In this document: piece after piece, positions 49,354 through 60,190 of the stretch
Layout of the letters: every line of letters starts with the position of its first letter
How positions within the stretch are numbered: the stretch's first letter is position 1
Assembly: GCA_021234155.1 (NCBI GenBank)
Contig: JAJEKV010000027.1
Span: 8,963,448-9,027,447 of the forward strand
Source of the DNA: Isoetes taiwanensis
Lineage: Eukaryota > Streptophyta > Lycopodiopsida > Isoetales > Isoetaceae
Length of the DNA stretch: 64,000 nt
Direction: 5' to 3'
Notes under the pieces: generated by a model
Database searches by the model: none
What the model saw: the letters and a program-made list of their open reading frames with translations, nothing else
What the model was told of the DNA's origin: nothing
Position numbers and translations under genes: made by a program

Positions 49354-50574
49354 ACCATGGCTGCTGAAGAATTTAGAGTGTATCTAGATGACCTTTGTTT
49401 GGGTTCTCATTCTAATAACCATGTGGAATTGCTTGCAAAAATCTGCTCTTTATGCAGGACTTCAGGAGTCAATCTAAATCCAAAAAAATGCATCTTTTTT
49501 GCATCCAAAGGACAACTCTTGGGACATGAAGTATCCAGCCAAGGTATTCAAGTTGCTCAAGATAAAATTGAAGCTCTCAAAAAATTAGTACCTCCCAAGA
49601 ATTTGAAGCAGGTTAAGAGTTTTATTGGTATGACAAGTTTCCTTAGGATGTATATTCCAAATTTTGCTCATATCTTAAGTCCCATCTCTAGGTTGACCAG
49701 GATAGGGAAGTTTTCTAAATCTGAAAGCAAGCACATACCTATCACATGGACTCCAGAATGCCAAGAAGCTTTTGACTTTCTTATTTTATCCATATGTGAA
49801 GCTACTCTCTTAAAAAAACCAGATTTGAGCCTGCCATTTGAGGTTTATATCACTACTAAAAAGGCTATAGGTTTAGCCATTTTGCAGGATAAGCACACCA
49901 TAGTTTTTGCAAGCAAACAATGGTCTGCCCTTGAAGAAAGATATACCAGAATAGAAAAAAGTGCTGCTGCTCTCATGTTCCTCATCAATAGGCAAGGGCA
50001 CCTACTTCTGAAAAGCCAAGTTCAAGTTCATATGAAGCAAAATCCAATGGGATTGCTATTTGGTAAAGCAACTAATAAACCAAAAATTCAGAGGTGGGCT
50101 TGTAAGTTGCAAAGTTATGATATCTCTGTAAAAGAGTTGCACTTGACACGAAATCCTAGCCTCTACTTGCCTTATATATTTTTTGATCTTGAAGATGAAT
50201 TGAATACTACTGACACCTCACTTGCAGTAGCACATTTAGAGGAAACTCAGGAAGATCAAGTCAAAGGAGGGTGGCAGCAACCCATTAGAGATTTCTTACA
50301 ACATGGGATCATCTCCCAAAATCTCACTTCAAATCAAAAAAGGAGACTCAAGGACAAGTGCAGACAATTCAAGCTGATAGATAATGTTCTGTGCAAAATT
50401 AATAGAGATGGGATTTTGCTGAGATGTGTAAGTGAAGATGAATCTGCTTTAATTATTAGGGAGATGCATAAGGGTATCTGTGGGGGACATTTTGCTGGGG
50501 ACACCACTGCCAAAAAGATCCTTAGGTCTGGGTATTATTGGCCTCTGTCTTTAAAGATTGCTATGAGATCATAA
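49354..50574 (+). CDS. Family A reverse transcriptase C-terminal half, native RNase H and integrase zinc finger
   Basis: A 405-residue frame, in frame with the preceding RT half after the TAG. VYLDDL (catalytic YLDD, residues 9-12) is followed by LNPKKCIFF, GHEVSSQGI, VKSFIGMTSFLRMYIPNF and AFDFL. The native RNase H covers about residues 160-270 but is degenerate: VYITTKKAIG replaces the usual TDAS-type first Asp, RIEKSAAAL keeps the Glu, VHMKQNPMGLL replaces the TDHxPL Asp, and the final ADxLSR-type Asp is absent (NPSLYLPYIF). It therefore probably serves only as a structural connection. The C-terminus begins the integrase HHCC finger (EMHKGICGGHF, GYYWP). The frame then ends at 50574 through a one-base offset to the integrase frame. 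Confidence 0.85.
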   Translation, partial: TMAAEEFRVYLDDLCLGSHSNNHVELLAKICSLCRTSGVNLNPKKCIFFASKGQLLGHEVSSQGIQVAQDKIEALKKLVPPKNLKQVKSFIGMTSFLRMYIPNFAHILSPISRLTRIGKFSKSESKHIPITWTPECQEAFDFLILSICEATLLKKPDLSLPFEVYITTKKAIGLAILQDKHTIVFASKQWSALEERYTRIEKSAAALMFLINRQGHLLLKSQVQVHMKQNPMGLLFGKATNKPKIQRWACKLQSYDISVKELHLTRNPSLYLPYIFFDLEDELNTTDTSLAVAHLEETQEDQVKGGWQQPIRDFLQHGIISQNLTSNQKRRLKDKCRQFKLIDNVLCKINRDGILLRCVSEDESALIIREMHKGICGGHFAGDTTAKKILRSGYYWPLSLKIAMRS

Positions 50575-51551
50575 AGACTTGCCATAAGTGTCAGATTTTT
50601 AGCAAAAGGATTTTATTACCAGCTGCCCTGAATCCTATCATATCCCCAGGACCTTTTCAAATTTGGGGGTTAGATTATATTGGTCCTATTAATCCTTCTT
50701 CTACAGGTCAACATCAGCATATTATTGTGGCTACAGACTATTTTACTAAATGGGCAGAGGCCATACCTTTGAGGCAAGCCAATGCCCTCACCACTGCAAG
50801 ATTCTTACATGAATTTTTTTGCTCTAGATTTGGTATTCCTTTCCAGATACATTCTGATAGAGGTACCCCCTTTGTTAATGAAGTCATTACTAAGTTGTTG
50901 AGTATTTTGAAGGTCAAACATACCAAGAGCTCCTCATACTATCCTCAGGGTAATGGACAAGCTGAAGCTACTAACAAAGTGTTGAAAAACATTTTGCAGA
51001 AGACAGTTGAGGTCAACAAAAGGGATTGGCATATCAAAATAGTGGATGCACTTTGGGCTTATAGAGTCACTATCAAAACAGCTACAAATCATACACCTTT
51101 CAATTTGGTTTATGGCATAGAAGCAGTTCTACCAGTAGAACTTGAGCTACCTTCCTTAAGATTAGCTCATAAATTGTGCTTACCTTTTGAACATGCCTTA
51201 CAGGAGAGACTGGATGCCCTGTTACATTTGGATGAGTACAGAATGGAAGCTGAAAACACAAACTTGCTGAAAAAGGCTAAAGATCTGGCTGCATTCAAGG
51301 CTGCCCACAAAATACAAGGCACTTTTAAAAAAGGAGAGCTTGTTCTCAAATGGAACAAGTCAAAGGAGGACTCAGCTGGCAAATTTGATAACATTTGGGA
51401 AGGACCCTTTGTAGTGCTGGATCCTGCAGATACAAATTCTTATTGGTTACAAGAAGTTGCTTCAGGGATGCCACTGCCAAATCCTATCAACATCCTGCAC
51501 CTGAAAAGATATTGGGACCAGCATACTTGCTTGTCCCTCTTTTTACATTAA
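50538..51551 (+). CDS. Family A integrase
   Basis: A 337-residue frame opening at a non-ATG codon, completing the zinc finger with TCHKCQ (Cys residues 15 and 18). The catalytic triad is clear: Asp46 in WGLDYIGP, Asp107 in HSDRGTPF, Glu143 in GNGQAEATNK, giving D-D-35-E. The GPY/F module follows (FDNIWEGPFVVLD, about residues 275-290), and the protein ends about 30 residues later without a chromodomain. It would insert element cDNA with a 5-bp target duplication. It overlaps the upstream frame by 37 bases with a one-base offset that also exists in internal region 1 ('ggcctctgtctttaaag'). Confidence 0.9.
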   Translation: MASVFKDCYEIIKTCHKCQIFSKRILLPAALNPIISPGPFQIWGLDYIGPINPSSTGQHQHIIVATDYFTKWAEAIPLRQANALTTARFLHEFFCSRFGIPFQIHSDRGTPFVNEVITKLLSILKVKHTKSSSYYPQGNGQAEATNKVLKNILQKTVEVNKRDWHIKIVDALWAYRVTIKTATNHTPFNLVYGIEAVLPVELELPSLRLAHKLCLPFEHALQERLDALLHLDEYRMEAENTNLLKKAKDLAAFKAAHKIQGTFKKGELVLKWNKSKEDSAGKFDNIWEGPFVVLDPADTNSYWLQEVASGMPLPNPINILHLKRYWDQHTCLSLFLH

Positions 51552-52464
51552 AAGCTTGGAAGTTTATAGCAAATTTAAAGTAGTTAGATCAGTTTGACTT
51601 TTGAGCATCTTTATTCCAGCAGGCTAGATTAGTTTGATTTTGAGCACATTACTCTAATATGATTGGTTTCATGTTTTCTAGGATGACCTGACCAGACAAA
51701 GTATACATGGTTTCAAGAACAGGACTGATGCTACTAATTACCAAGTGTCATATGCAGGAGCACCCTTCTTCCATTTTTCTCATCTGTTTTAAATATTCCT
51801 ACCATCCATTCAGCCCCTTATTCCTCTTTCATACCTCTACCAGCACTCTGCAAAGTCACCTTCACCATCATAGCAGAGTTGCAAGTAATTGAGACTAATT
51901 GGTTTGTGTGTTTCCATGACAGGTGCACTCTTGTTCCATCTTTCTCATCTGTCACATTTAGTCCTACCTACCATTTAAAACCTCTCATTCTTGTTTTCAT
52001 TCCCAAGCACTCTGCAATTCATCTTTACCACCATAGCAGAGTTGCAACCTTTGAAGATCAAGAAAGGAGCATACATTTTCTTGTTTTGGCGAGGCCTTAA
52101 GCACTTGCACACTCACTTCATCTCCAGTTCATCACCACCTCACCATATCCACACTCACTTTCTTTTCACTCATCTCATTCCATTTACAATCATTCCACCA
52201 CCCTTTTGTCATGCTCACACTCATTTCTACCTTTCTCTATCCATATTATTCCATCACTACATCCATACTCACATACTCACACTCACTTCTACCTTTTTCT
52301 ATCCATATTATTCCACCACATTCATACTCACTTCACCTACACTTGCATTTCACACTCTCATATCTCCCCTTGGATACCTTGGCACAAAGTTGAAGACCCC
52401 TCTAGTTATTCATTTTTTACATCACATGGCTGAGGGGACCAGCCTTTTTCTTGTTTTGGCGAGA
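51552..52464 (+). other. Family A 3' untranslated region with internal duplications
   Basis: Non-coding part between integrase and 3' LTR, present in all three copies (24.7-25.6, 32.75-33.66, 51.55-52.46 kb). It contains a roughly 110-bp degenerate direct duplication (about 51770-51895 and 51935-52050, sharing 'ccaccatagcagagttgcaa' or the like). A C/T-rich repeat of about 66 bp follows (about 52215-52345, 'tctatccatattattcca' twice). Open frames here are composition artefacts. No clear purine-rich tract adjoins the proposed LTR start. Confidence 0.7.
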
Positions 52465-54338
52465 TGTTGCCCCCAAAGGGCAACATGCTAATTGTGGTCT
52501 ATGCATTCAAACTAGGTCAATTTATCTTAAAAGACTAGGTCAAAGTTTGGAAGATTCTTGGTATTCAATATTGATGTGGAGGTCAAAAGATGTTCATTCT
52601 TCAGGTCAACAAAGTGCTCAAGGTTCAAATTCACATGAGGTACTTTATTTGAAGTCAAAATGCTTAGTCAAAAATATGCTCTAGAAGATTCTGGGTATTT
52701 TTGAAGATTGGAAGTCAAAAAGTTTGGAAGACCCCATGGTGCTTGATTTTATCCCTTAGCCATCCTCATCCAATCATTATTCATATTCTATTTCTATCCA
52801 TTGAGATTTTCTAGCCACTTTTCCCACACCCATACCCCCTTTTGTTTACCCTTGCATACTTTATTTTGCTTTGCCCAAATTTCTCTTTCTCTATTACATC
52901 CACATCTCCCCCATTGCCTCTATATCTTCTCACTTCTTATGACATTTGTTTTTTGCAAACTTCCCTAGCCAAAATCCTTTTACAATTCCTTACCATTATG
53001 CCATGCCACTTGTATACCTTATGGAATATTCTTGATCATTATGCCTAAGGACTTGGCATATTCCCAAGAAAAATTAGGGTTGCCATTGCCAAAGTGATCC
53101 ATCTCTTCAATTTTCTATAAGTGGCCTTTTAAAACCATGGTTTAGCTTTGCAAAATTAAAAAATACAGCATATTCCATGGATATACGGGCAGAAATACGG
53201 AATCGTATCGCGGTATTTCTGAGAAAATACAGCCAAGAACCCTAAATTTCTGCTTCCACCTCGAATCTCGCCGGATTTGGCACCAGAGCCCTCGGAACCT
53301 ACCTATTTTAACCTAAACCCATCAATCAAGGCTAAGATTAAGCAAACATTTGAAAACTAAGATATAAACATGGGATTCGACAAAAGGATTTTCTTGAAGG
53401 CCCAGAAGCGTACAAGTCTTACTGTGATCATTGCTGAGCATGACAAGAAGGATTTTGGAAAACTCTGAGTACTCCCCGATCAAGTCCCAAGAGATTTGGT
53501 TGGAAATTACCTATTGAAATTATTTATTGACCTGAAGTTGATTTTGAAGTACTGAAGTATTATTATCCAACATTATTATGATTGATTTACCTCCATATCA
53601 ATGAAATTTGATGCCTACTTGAAGAAAATTATCTCTGTTATGATTCTTTACAATTTCTATCTGTTCAAAACTCTACAGAAAATTCCCATGTACTTTTGAT
53701 TGCTTTTGGCCCACTTGCCATCAATCCTTGAGACATCTGGAGCCCATATGTTTTGAAAAATCCAAAAAATTCCACTCACAACTCGAGTTAGAAATTTTTG
53801 CATTCTGTTTTGACTATTCTTGACTATATTTTGCCAAATCCAGCCACAAAAAATACTTTTGCCTATCCAAATGGAAATCTGACCACTTGCCTATATTCCT
53901 CATCATCATCACAGCATATTTGCTTTTGAAATTCTCAAAAACTCGTTTGGCAACTCCAAAATCCTAATCTCTAATCACTGTTTTCAGATTTGACCTCTAT
54001 TGACCAAATTTTGACTGCACTTTGAGCTCGAATAGCTCACAAACTAAGTTTCTGACTTGGTCAGAGGCTTTACTATTGGTTACCTACAACTTTTTTGACC
54101 AAGTCTACAGTGATTGACTCAAAAAGTCGATCTGCATATCAATACCACAACTGTTTTGGCAAAGGTGTCAATTTCTGGAAATGGGAAAGGTATAAAACTT
54201 CAAGTTTTGGAACTTGTCTTTGAAATTATCTTGCATAGACTGATCACCTTAAGTGATCTGGAGGTTCTAACCCCAATTTGAGTGAAAACTCAAGTTGGTT
54301 CCTTGTGGTTGACCCTTAAGCCAGGTTTAGGGTCAACA
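52465..54338 (+). mobile_element. Family A LTR 3 (right end of array)
   Basis: About 1.87 kb, 'tgttgccccc' to 'ggtttagggtcaaca'. It is the only LTR copy followed by unrelated sequence ('tatggcgtgtccaaat'), which fixes the right end. It is mostly clean until about 53.1 kb and then slightly noisy. Short Ser/Pro/His-rich frames inside it are not genes. Confidence 0.8.
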
Positions 54339-55071
54339 TATGGCGTGTCCAAATAATCCTCGTAGTGCAGAAAGTCCTCACTATATATGATTGTTGGCTC
54401 TCCTATACATGATTGTTGGTGCGCTTGAGGATTTTTGTGATAATGTTGTCCAAAGCTCATGGTACTATCAATCAATTGTTAGCACGAGAAAGTTTTAGCA
54501 TGTTTATCCATTGCTCGTAGGTTTTAGTTTGTTACAAGGACTAATCCCCCAGTAAAAAGCGAATCCTTAGGTAAGATTTATCCTATACCAAGTCATGTAT
54601 CATCCAAGCATCCCCCAATTCATAGCTTTCCTCCCAAGCATGTCAAAACCACCATGAAATTAAACTTTTTTCCCTGATCCCAACGTTATACAACCCATTG
54701 GTGATAACCAATGGGCAGATTCTTAGTAGGTAAAATCTCCAGATCCCCCAGCATTTGAGCTGCTTGAGCTCAACTCAATGACATGGATGGCCTATGGTAG
54801 TGCAAATCCAAAAGACAGGCATACTCATAATTTCAAGTGCCATTGTAATAAAAAAAAGAAGAAGGCTTTGCAGTTCCAACTGACAATCTTCATATAAAAG
54901 TCTGGATCCTCAACAACTGCCCATCTAAGGCCCACTAAAACCGCAAAGAAGACAATCCAAAAACTTTATGCTCTAGATAACTCTTTATATCTTGGTCTCA
55001 TGCACTTTTTCTTGCACATTTTTGGGATAATGGCCTTTATTGTGAGTTAGTTACATGCATTTGGTAAACCC

Positions 55072-55200
55072 CTACTTTCAGAAATTGAGAATGTTTTCCA
55101 CCTATGTTAAATTCCAACCTCGAAGACGTCCTTACTTTTAGAAATTGAGAATGTTTTCCACCTATGTTAAATTGTTTCTTCCAACCTCGAAGACGTCCTT
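55072..55200. repeat. Tandem duplication, about 60 bp unit
   Basis: 'gaaattgagaatgttttcca' with 'cctatgttaaatt' and 'ccaacctcgaagacgtcctt' occurs twice head to tail, starting at 55081 and 55141. The second unit has a 7-bp insertion ('gtttctt'). Confidence 0.9.
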
Positions 55201-55341
55201 TTTTTATGCTGGCTGATAAAGCAATATCATGACTAATCAAAAGCAAGATATTATTTAACCTAAGCATTATAAAATCTCTTAAAATGCTTTTAGAAACATA
55301 GCTCTTTATCAAATGTAAACACGAAAAACAATTTACACCAA

Positions 55342-55406
55342 CCAATCCAAGTAGTTCTATACACCAATCCAAACCAATCCAAGTAGTTCTATACAACAAT
55401 CCAAAT
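55342..55406. repeat. Tandem duplication, 32 bp unit
   Basis: 'ccaatccaagtagttctata' plus 'cacaatccaaa'-like tail occurs at 55342 and again at 55374, one unit apart, with one or two differences. Confidence 0.9.
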
Positions 55407-56225
55407 AAAAGCACAGTTTCGATGCAACATGGTTAGTAAGATGCTCGCTAGTTATAAGTCTTAGCTAGCTCATGAAAGCTAGCTAAGGCAAAGAAGACCA
55501 ATACTGTCCATACCATAAATCATTTATTTGGCTTCCAAGGCTCTAACCAGAGAGTGCATCTATCATATAGGGGGCACATCATGTGCATGCAAGGGGTCGA
55601 GAAAAAACCTCTTCTATATGCCTTAGAAATTGGTCAAAAACCCTCAACCTTAGTCATATATTGTACTATAATCACCATGAAAAACGCTTAGGCAAGAGTA
55701 TATATATGGTTCAAGCAAAAAAGCAAGGTGCAAACGCACTAAGGATTGCCCCAATGCCACATCTTATTATTTTATGTGTTTTGAATAAAAGTCAAAAAAC
55801 ATTGGCAAGTCCATGAAAGAAAGTAAAGAATGAAAACGCCCAAAAAATAAACTGCTCAACCTACCTATCGTACTTTCAATATCTTCACAAAAGCTTACTG
55901 CACTACATTGATGCAGGACAAAGGATATCTCCCATTTATCTCCTCTTTCCTGTTCTACAGCATGAATCCAAAAGCGACCCCAATTTCTACCATCACGCAT
56001 ACATCTGGAAAGCCGGATGAAATTAACTTATGGCGAATTCAACACAGTCTGCTGATGAACCATCAAAATTTATGTTCCAGAATCTAGCGCAAGCGCATGC
56101 TCAAGCATAAGGTAGCTCAAGCTTATTAGAATCATGCAAACCCCTGAGTCCAAGAATTAAATTGCCCCATGCAATAGTCTGTCTGGGTCAGGCAGACTGC
56201 CCAGCTCATCTAGGCATCCTCCAGC

Positions 56226-57135
56226 ATGCATTCTTTTATGGATCTTTTTAGCTATCTAAAATTGCCATTTTCTAGTTGGGTCACTTTTATGGCCAAGAAA
56301 AAAGCTCAACGGGGTTCTCCTTTTCATGGGTCCCTTGATCAAGATGTTCCAGCCTCCTCGGCATCAGATCTTAATTCTGGTGCCCTGCTTGCAACAAAAA
56401 TTGAGTCTCCATTGGCAAGTTTCATTGATATATTTGAAATCTCTATTGAAAAATCGTTAGCCCTTTCTATGCAGCAGATGATGGAAGCTATGAAGGTTGA
56501 GTTGACGGCAACAATCTCCAAAAGAAGCTGTGAATTCTTTGATGAAGGATTTCAAAAAACTCTATATGGCAGTAATGCAATCAAATATGGAGAAATTTTG
56601 AGTGAGCATCCAATCAGAGCTTGAATAATTTAAGGAGAGCATGCAATCTGAAGTCCATGAGATGATGCAAGAAGATGGAGATGTAGAAGATGAAGATAAT
56701 ACATGATATTCTGAAAATAATGGCATTATGCAGGTACAACAGCAGCTCACTTCTTTCATTAAAGATCAACAGGACAAATCAAGGCATTAGATTCATTTAT
56801 CAAAGAGCAAGAGAGGCAAAAAAAGGCTATGAACATTCGCACGATCAATCTACCAGAAGATACGAAGGAGAACACAAAGCAGAAGATAAGCGTGTTTATC
56901 AAATCCAAATTAGATTTGGATAGTGATTTAGATTGGCAAATCTTTTGGTAAAACAAGGCATATTATTGTGAAATTTGCAAACAAGGAGAAAAAGATGGGT
57001 GTCTTGAGCAAGCGGGCATTGCTACACGGAGAGAAGGTATGGATTAATGATGGTCTGACAAAGGAACAATATTTTAAGTACAAACAAGAACTTCTGAAAT
57101 TAAAAGATGCAAGGAAGAATGGTCATAAGGCATTT
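56226..57135 (+). pseudogene. Non-LTR retrotransposon ORF1-like protein, frame-broken
   Basis: The frame at 56226-56624 (from MAKKKAQRGSPF at about 56292) is followed in shifted frames by an acidic, coiled-coil-like stretch (FIKEQERQKKAMNIRTINLPEDTKENTKQK, about 56790-56880). A further frame at 56968-57135 reads VKFANKEKKMGVLSKRALL then VWINDGLTKEQ. This last part resembles the single-strand nucleic-acid binding domain (RRM-like, VRFAN ... INEDLT pattern) of ORF1 proteins of non-LTR elements. That fits the endonuclease and reverse transcriptase downstream on the same strand. ORF1 protein binds element RNA. At 57136 the frame is cut by a foldback insertion. Confidence 0.6.
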
Positions 57136-57516
57136 CACAAACCATTACATTGCACACTTCAAGATTAAATTCCCCCTTAAACCCCCTTTGGTTTGGGTGC
57201 ATATTCACACGGGGGTGACTCCGGGCATCGAGAGCTGTTGGATAGGCATATGCACCCTTTATTCCTTGATCTACACCGTACATAAAGTTCCTCGTTTGTG
57301 GGGTATGCATATACAAAAAATGCTATACTGTATAAGAACATTTGCAAAATACTATAAGATTTGAGGTAATGTACTATATGGTGTTGATTTTGTACATGCG
57401 AAACATAATTATAGGGGCTCTCGCAGCCCGGGGTCACCCCCGTGTGAATATGCACCCAAATCAAAGGGGGTTTAAGGGGGAATTTAAAGTTGAAGTGTGC
57501 AATGTAATGGTTTGTG
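57136..57516. mobile_element. Foldback/MITE-like element with 91-bp inverted arms
   Basis: Left arm 57136-57226 ('cacaaaccattacattgcac' ... 'ccgggc') is the inverted repeat of right arm 57426-57516, with 87 of 91 positions matching by hand alignment. The roughly 200-bp loop is AT-rich with no coding content. It lies inside the ORF1 region of the non-LTR element. The element end is not certain because sequence after the right arm also belongs to a repeat, and no clear target duplication was seen. Confidence 0.8.
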
Positions 57517-57591
57517 TTATAACTAAAAAATTTTTGGCCCCTTCGGGGCCTCCAACAGAAACATTACATTATACTTAGATAAATATGCCCT

Positions 57592-57690
57592 ACGTCAAAG
57601 GGGGTTCAGGGGAATTTAATTAAAATTGTTTGAAGTAATGGTTCGTATTGTGGAAAAAAGCAAAAATTTGGTCCCTTTGGGGTCTTAGGA
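57592..57690. repeat. Diverged direct copy of the foldback right-arm region
   Basis: 'gtcaaagggggttcaggggaatttaa' pattern, 'taatggttcgtatt' and 'aaaaatttggtccctttggggtc' repeat, in order, the sequence of 57459-57555. That earlier copy has 'ttggccccttcggggcc', a perfect small hairpin. The spacing of the two copies is about 134 bp. Confidence 0.7.
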
Positions 57691-59735
57691 AGATGTCGTA
57701 TATATTGTAGAGAAAACTATCTAGAGTTAAAGAAGAGAAAAAAACAATCTAGAATAATAACACTCCCATGAGTATTATAACATAATAAGGCAAACAAATT
57801 ATAGGTGTTTAGATGATAGAAACCAAAATAATGCAACTCGTTAGCCTGATTTTGCAAAATAAACCCATATCTAGCATTATAACAATATTAGATATGCTGG
57901 GACAAATAGAATATATGAAAGGAATTTAGAGAGCGCTGATCATCATGGTAAATAAAATGTTTCAGCATGCTTTGCCTTGGCAAACATTGATTATCTTCTG
58001 GTGCATGTGTAAAACATGTTTTTAATTCCAAAAAGAGAAGCGCCAAGACAAAGATAATGGCAATAACCAGCTTGCTTTCCCTGCACATTTCACTCATATT
58101 GCTTTTTCTTCCCATTTCACATCATATTGCTACATATTTAAAATCAAAGTCCATGAGCTGCACATTGGAATCAAGATTTCTTTACTGATATTGTACCTAA
58201 AGGATCACCATGCATCAATATATCTTAAGATATGCTTCTTACTGGATCTTACTGAATTGAACCTAGTGCCTGGAACAAAAAATTGATTTCCAAACTGCAG
58301 TGCAGCTTCTCAATTAATCCATTGTTCACCCTACAAGCTAGAAACCACAAACAATATACTAGTTCTACATCCCTTGCTTTAAAGCTTTAGAGCAAGGAAG
58401 CTGAAGTGATCTTTATAGAAACTATAACTTACCAGCTGAAGATGCCAATGTAAAAGAGTCTGAATGAAGGAAAATGCCACAAATGCTGCAAACAGTCAGC
58501 GGCCTTTGCCAGCACCAGAAATTTGTGTTTGTTGTAGTAGAAAAGTCCAACAAGATTTTACTATTTTACATAGAACAAAAGAAATCACCACTGCTTTCCA
58601 CATCTGGATATGTTTCGCATTCTAGCTCTATCTCCTCTAAATGTAGACCATATATTTGATGCGACTGCATCTGCCCACATCCATAACTAAATGTATTGCG
58701 AAAACCAATCTCTTGGTGGCCAAATTTGAAAACCGATTCTGCTGACTATGGCTCCCATTCTTGGCATGGGTTTGGGCTATACTCCATCTGACAGAACTAG
58801 TTCGAGTGTAGCATGTGTATCAGAAAAATTGTACATGGCTTCTTTAGAACAATAGTGTTGCCCCGTGCCTCCAACAAGGAGCTCATCTATTCAAAATGGC
58901 ATATTGCTTTCATTGAATTACCTGAATTGCCCGAATTGCGTCTAGGAGTCGATTCTATTCAGTTGACCTTGCTGAACCAGTTCAGATGGAGCAGGAAGGA
59001 ATTTTGCAAGGGCTGCCTTCTGTGAAAAAAAAAAGTGTGAAAACTGGCTTGTCGAGCCCTGGAGCCAGCCAAATATAAAGTACAACTGGAGCTTAAAAAA
59101 ACCAACGAACCCAGAGCAGAATGCCCTGTTCCAACTCTGCGCTCACAAACAACCAAACAAGCAACTATACAGAGCCGAAGAAGCGCAAGATTCTTGTTAG
59201 AATATAAAGATTGTGAGACCGGGATTTGAACCCAGAATTAATCAGGCCTCAACCACACACATATTTCTCCAATTTGGGCCTCAGGTTTAACTCAGTCTCT
59301 GCTTCTACTGACTCAACTCACTGGTCTGCACGAGGTATCAATGTAATAAGCTGTACCTGCACTCGTACTGAAAGCTCTAAATCAGAAACAATTCATTGTT
59401 TTCGAACTTCTGAACTACCGAAACTTCTGAACCATCCAAAACTTTGAGAGACGACAATCACATGATTACAATTTTGATTCAAAATCAACGGCTCAGAAAG
59501 AGCGCACTCTAGAAATACTGTTTAGTACACCTGCATGAATACAGCAAGGAAATCATAGGAAAGCCATGTGAAAAAACGTATTAAAATATAAAAATAACCC
59601 CCTGTTATAATGCTAGATATTGAAGGAAGGGACATGTTATTGTGGAAGAAAGGCATGTGAAAAATGCAGCTGCATAGGAAACAATGACTGTCAGGTTTGC
59701 TTGCTAGAATGTCAATACATTAAAGCAAACAGAAG
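57691..59735. other. Sequence between ORF1 and endonuclease, unassigned
   Basis: About 2 kb of AT-rich sequence with only short frames (for example 58813-59025, 70 aa). Its position suggests an insertion into the non-LTR element or a long inter-ORF region. Apart from the pol III-like box at 59211 I see nothing recognisable. Confidence 0.35.
59211..59233 (-). other. tRNA-like B box, possible SINE or tRNA relic
   Basis: On the minus strand the sequence reads 'ggttcaaatcccggtctcac', a perfect B-box consensus (GGTTCRANNCC) with the following stem-like CCGG. No full tRNA cloverleaf or clear A box was found in the expected place, so a tRNA-derived SINE fragment is more likely than a working tRNA gene. 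Confidence 0.45.
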
Positions 59736-60190
59736 TTGACACTATGGGGGTTTAAAATGATGTATTCAGTATGGACTAAAAAAGAATGGAGGCTTAAAGA
59801 TGTTGGTAGCATTGCTTGCTATGTTAGACATGAATTTACATATCTAGTTACAGTTCTTGAACAATCTGAAATCTTTTATGTTACTGGTTGCTATTTTTCA
59901 CCGGGGGAATCTCATGTGTACACTTCTGATAACTTAAATAGGCGATGTGCTTTTGCTAGGTGATTTGAATTGATGCACAACACAAAAATAAACAGCTATA
60001 GTTAGTCCAAATGGAAATTCAGAATGGATGGAGATGCTTGATGAAGATGGGCTATCAATTTCTGAACGGCATAAACACTCTGATGATAGGATTAGATAGT
60101 CTAATCCACAAGGACACCATGTTTTGACATAATGTAGTGGCCTTGATATGATTATATGTAATGGCATAGCCATATTTCCCTGAGGAAATA
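59736..60190 (+). pseudogene. Non-LTR retrotransposon endonuclease (APE type), broken
   Basis: The frame 59736-59963 reads SIACYVRHEF then a IFYVTGCYFSP strand. In the shifted frame at about 59940-59970 it reads IGDVLLLGDLN, the G-D-F/L-N motif of apurinic-like endonucleases, with a later SGLDMIICNGI segment at about 60130-60170 (usual NGR/DLxIxNG region). Stops and shifts interrupt it. The domain would nick the target DNA to prime reverse transcription. Confidence 0.65.

Larger units (their letters stand above)
54339..56225. other. AT-rich sequence without recognised gene
   Basis: Flank to the right of the family A array. Only short frames occur (for example minus 55037-55414, driven by tandem duplications). 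Two local duplications are listed separately. No promoter, RNA gene or transposon end was recognised. Confidence 0.4.
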
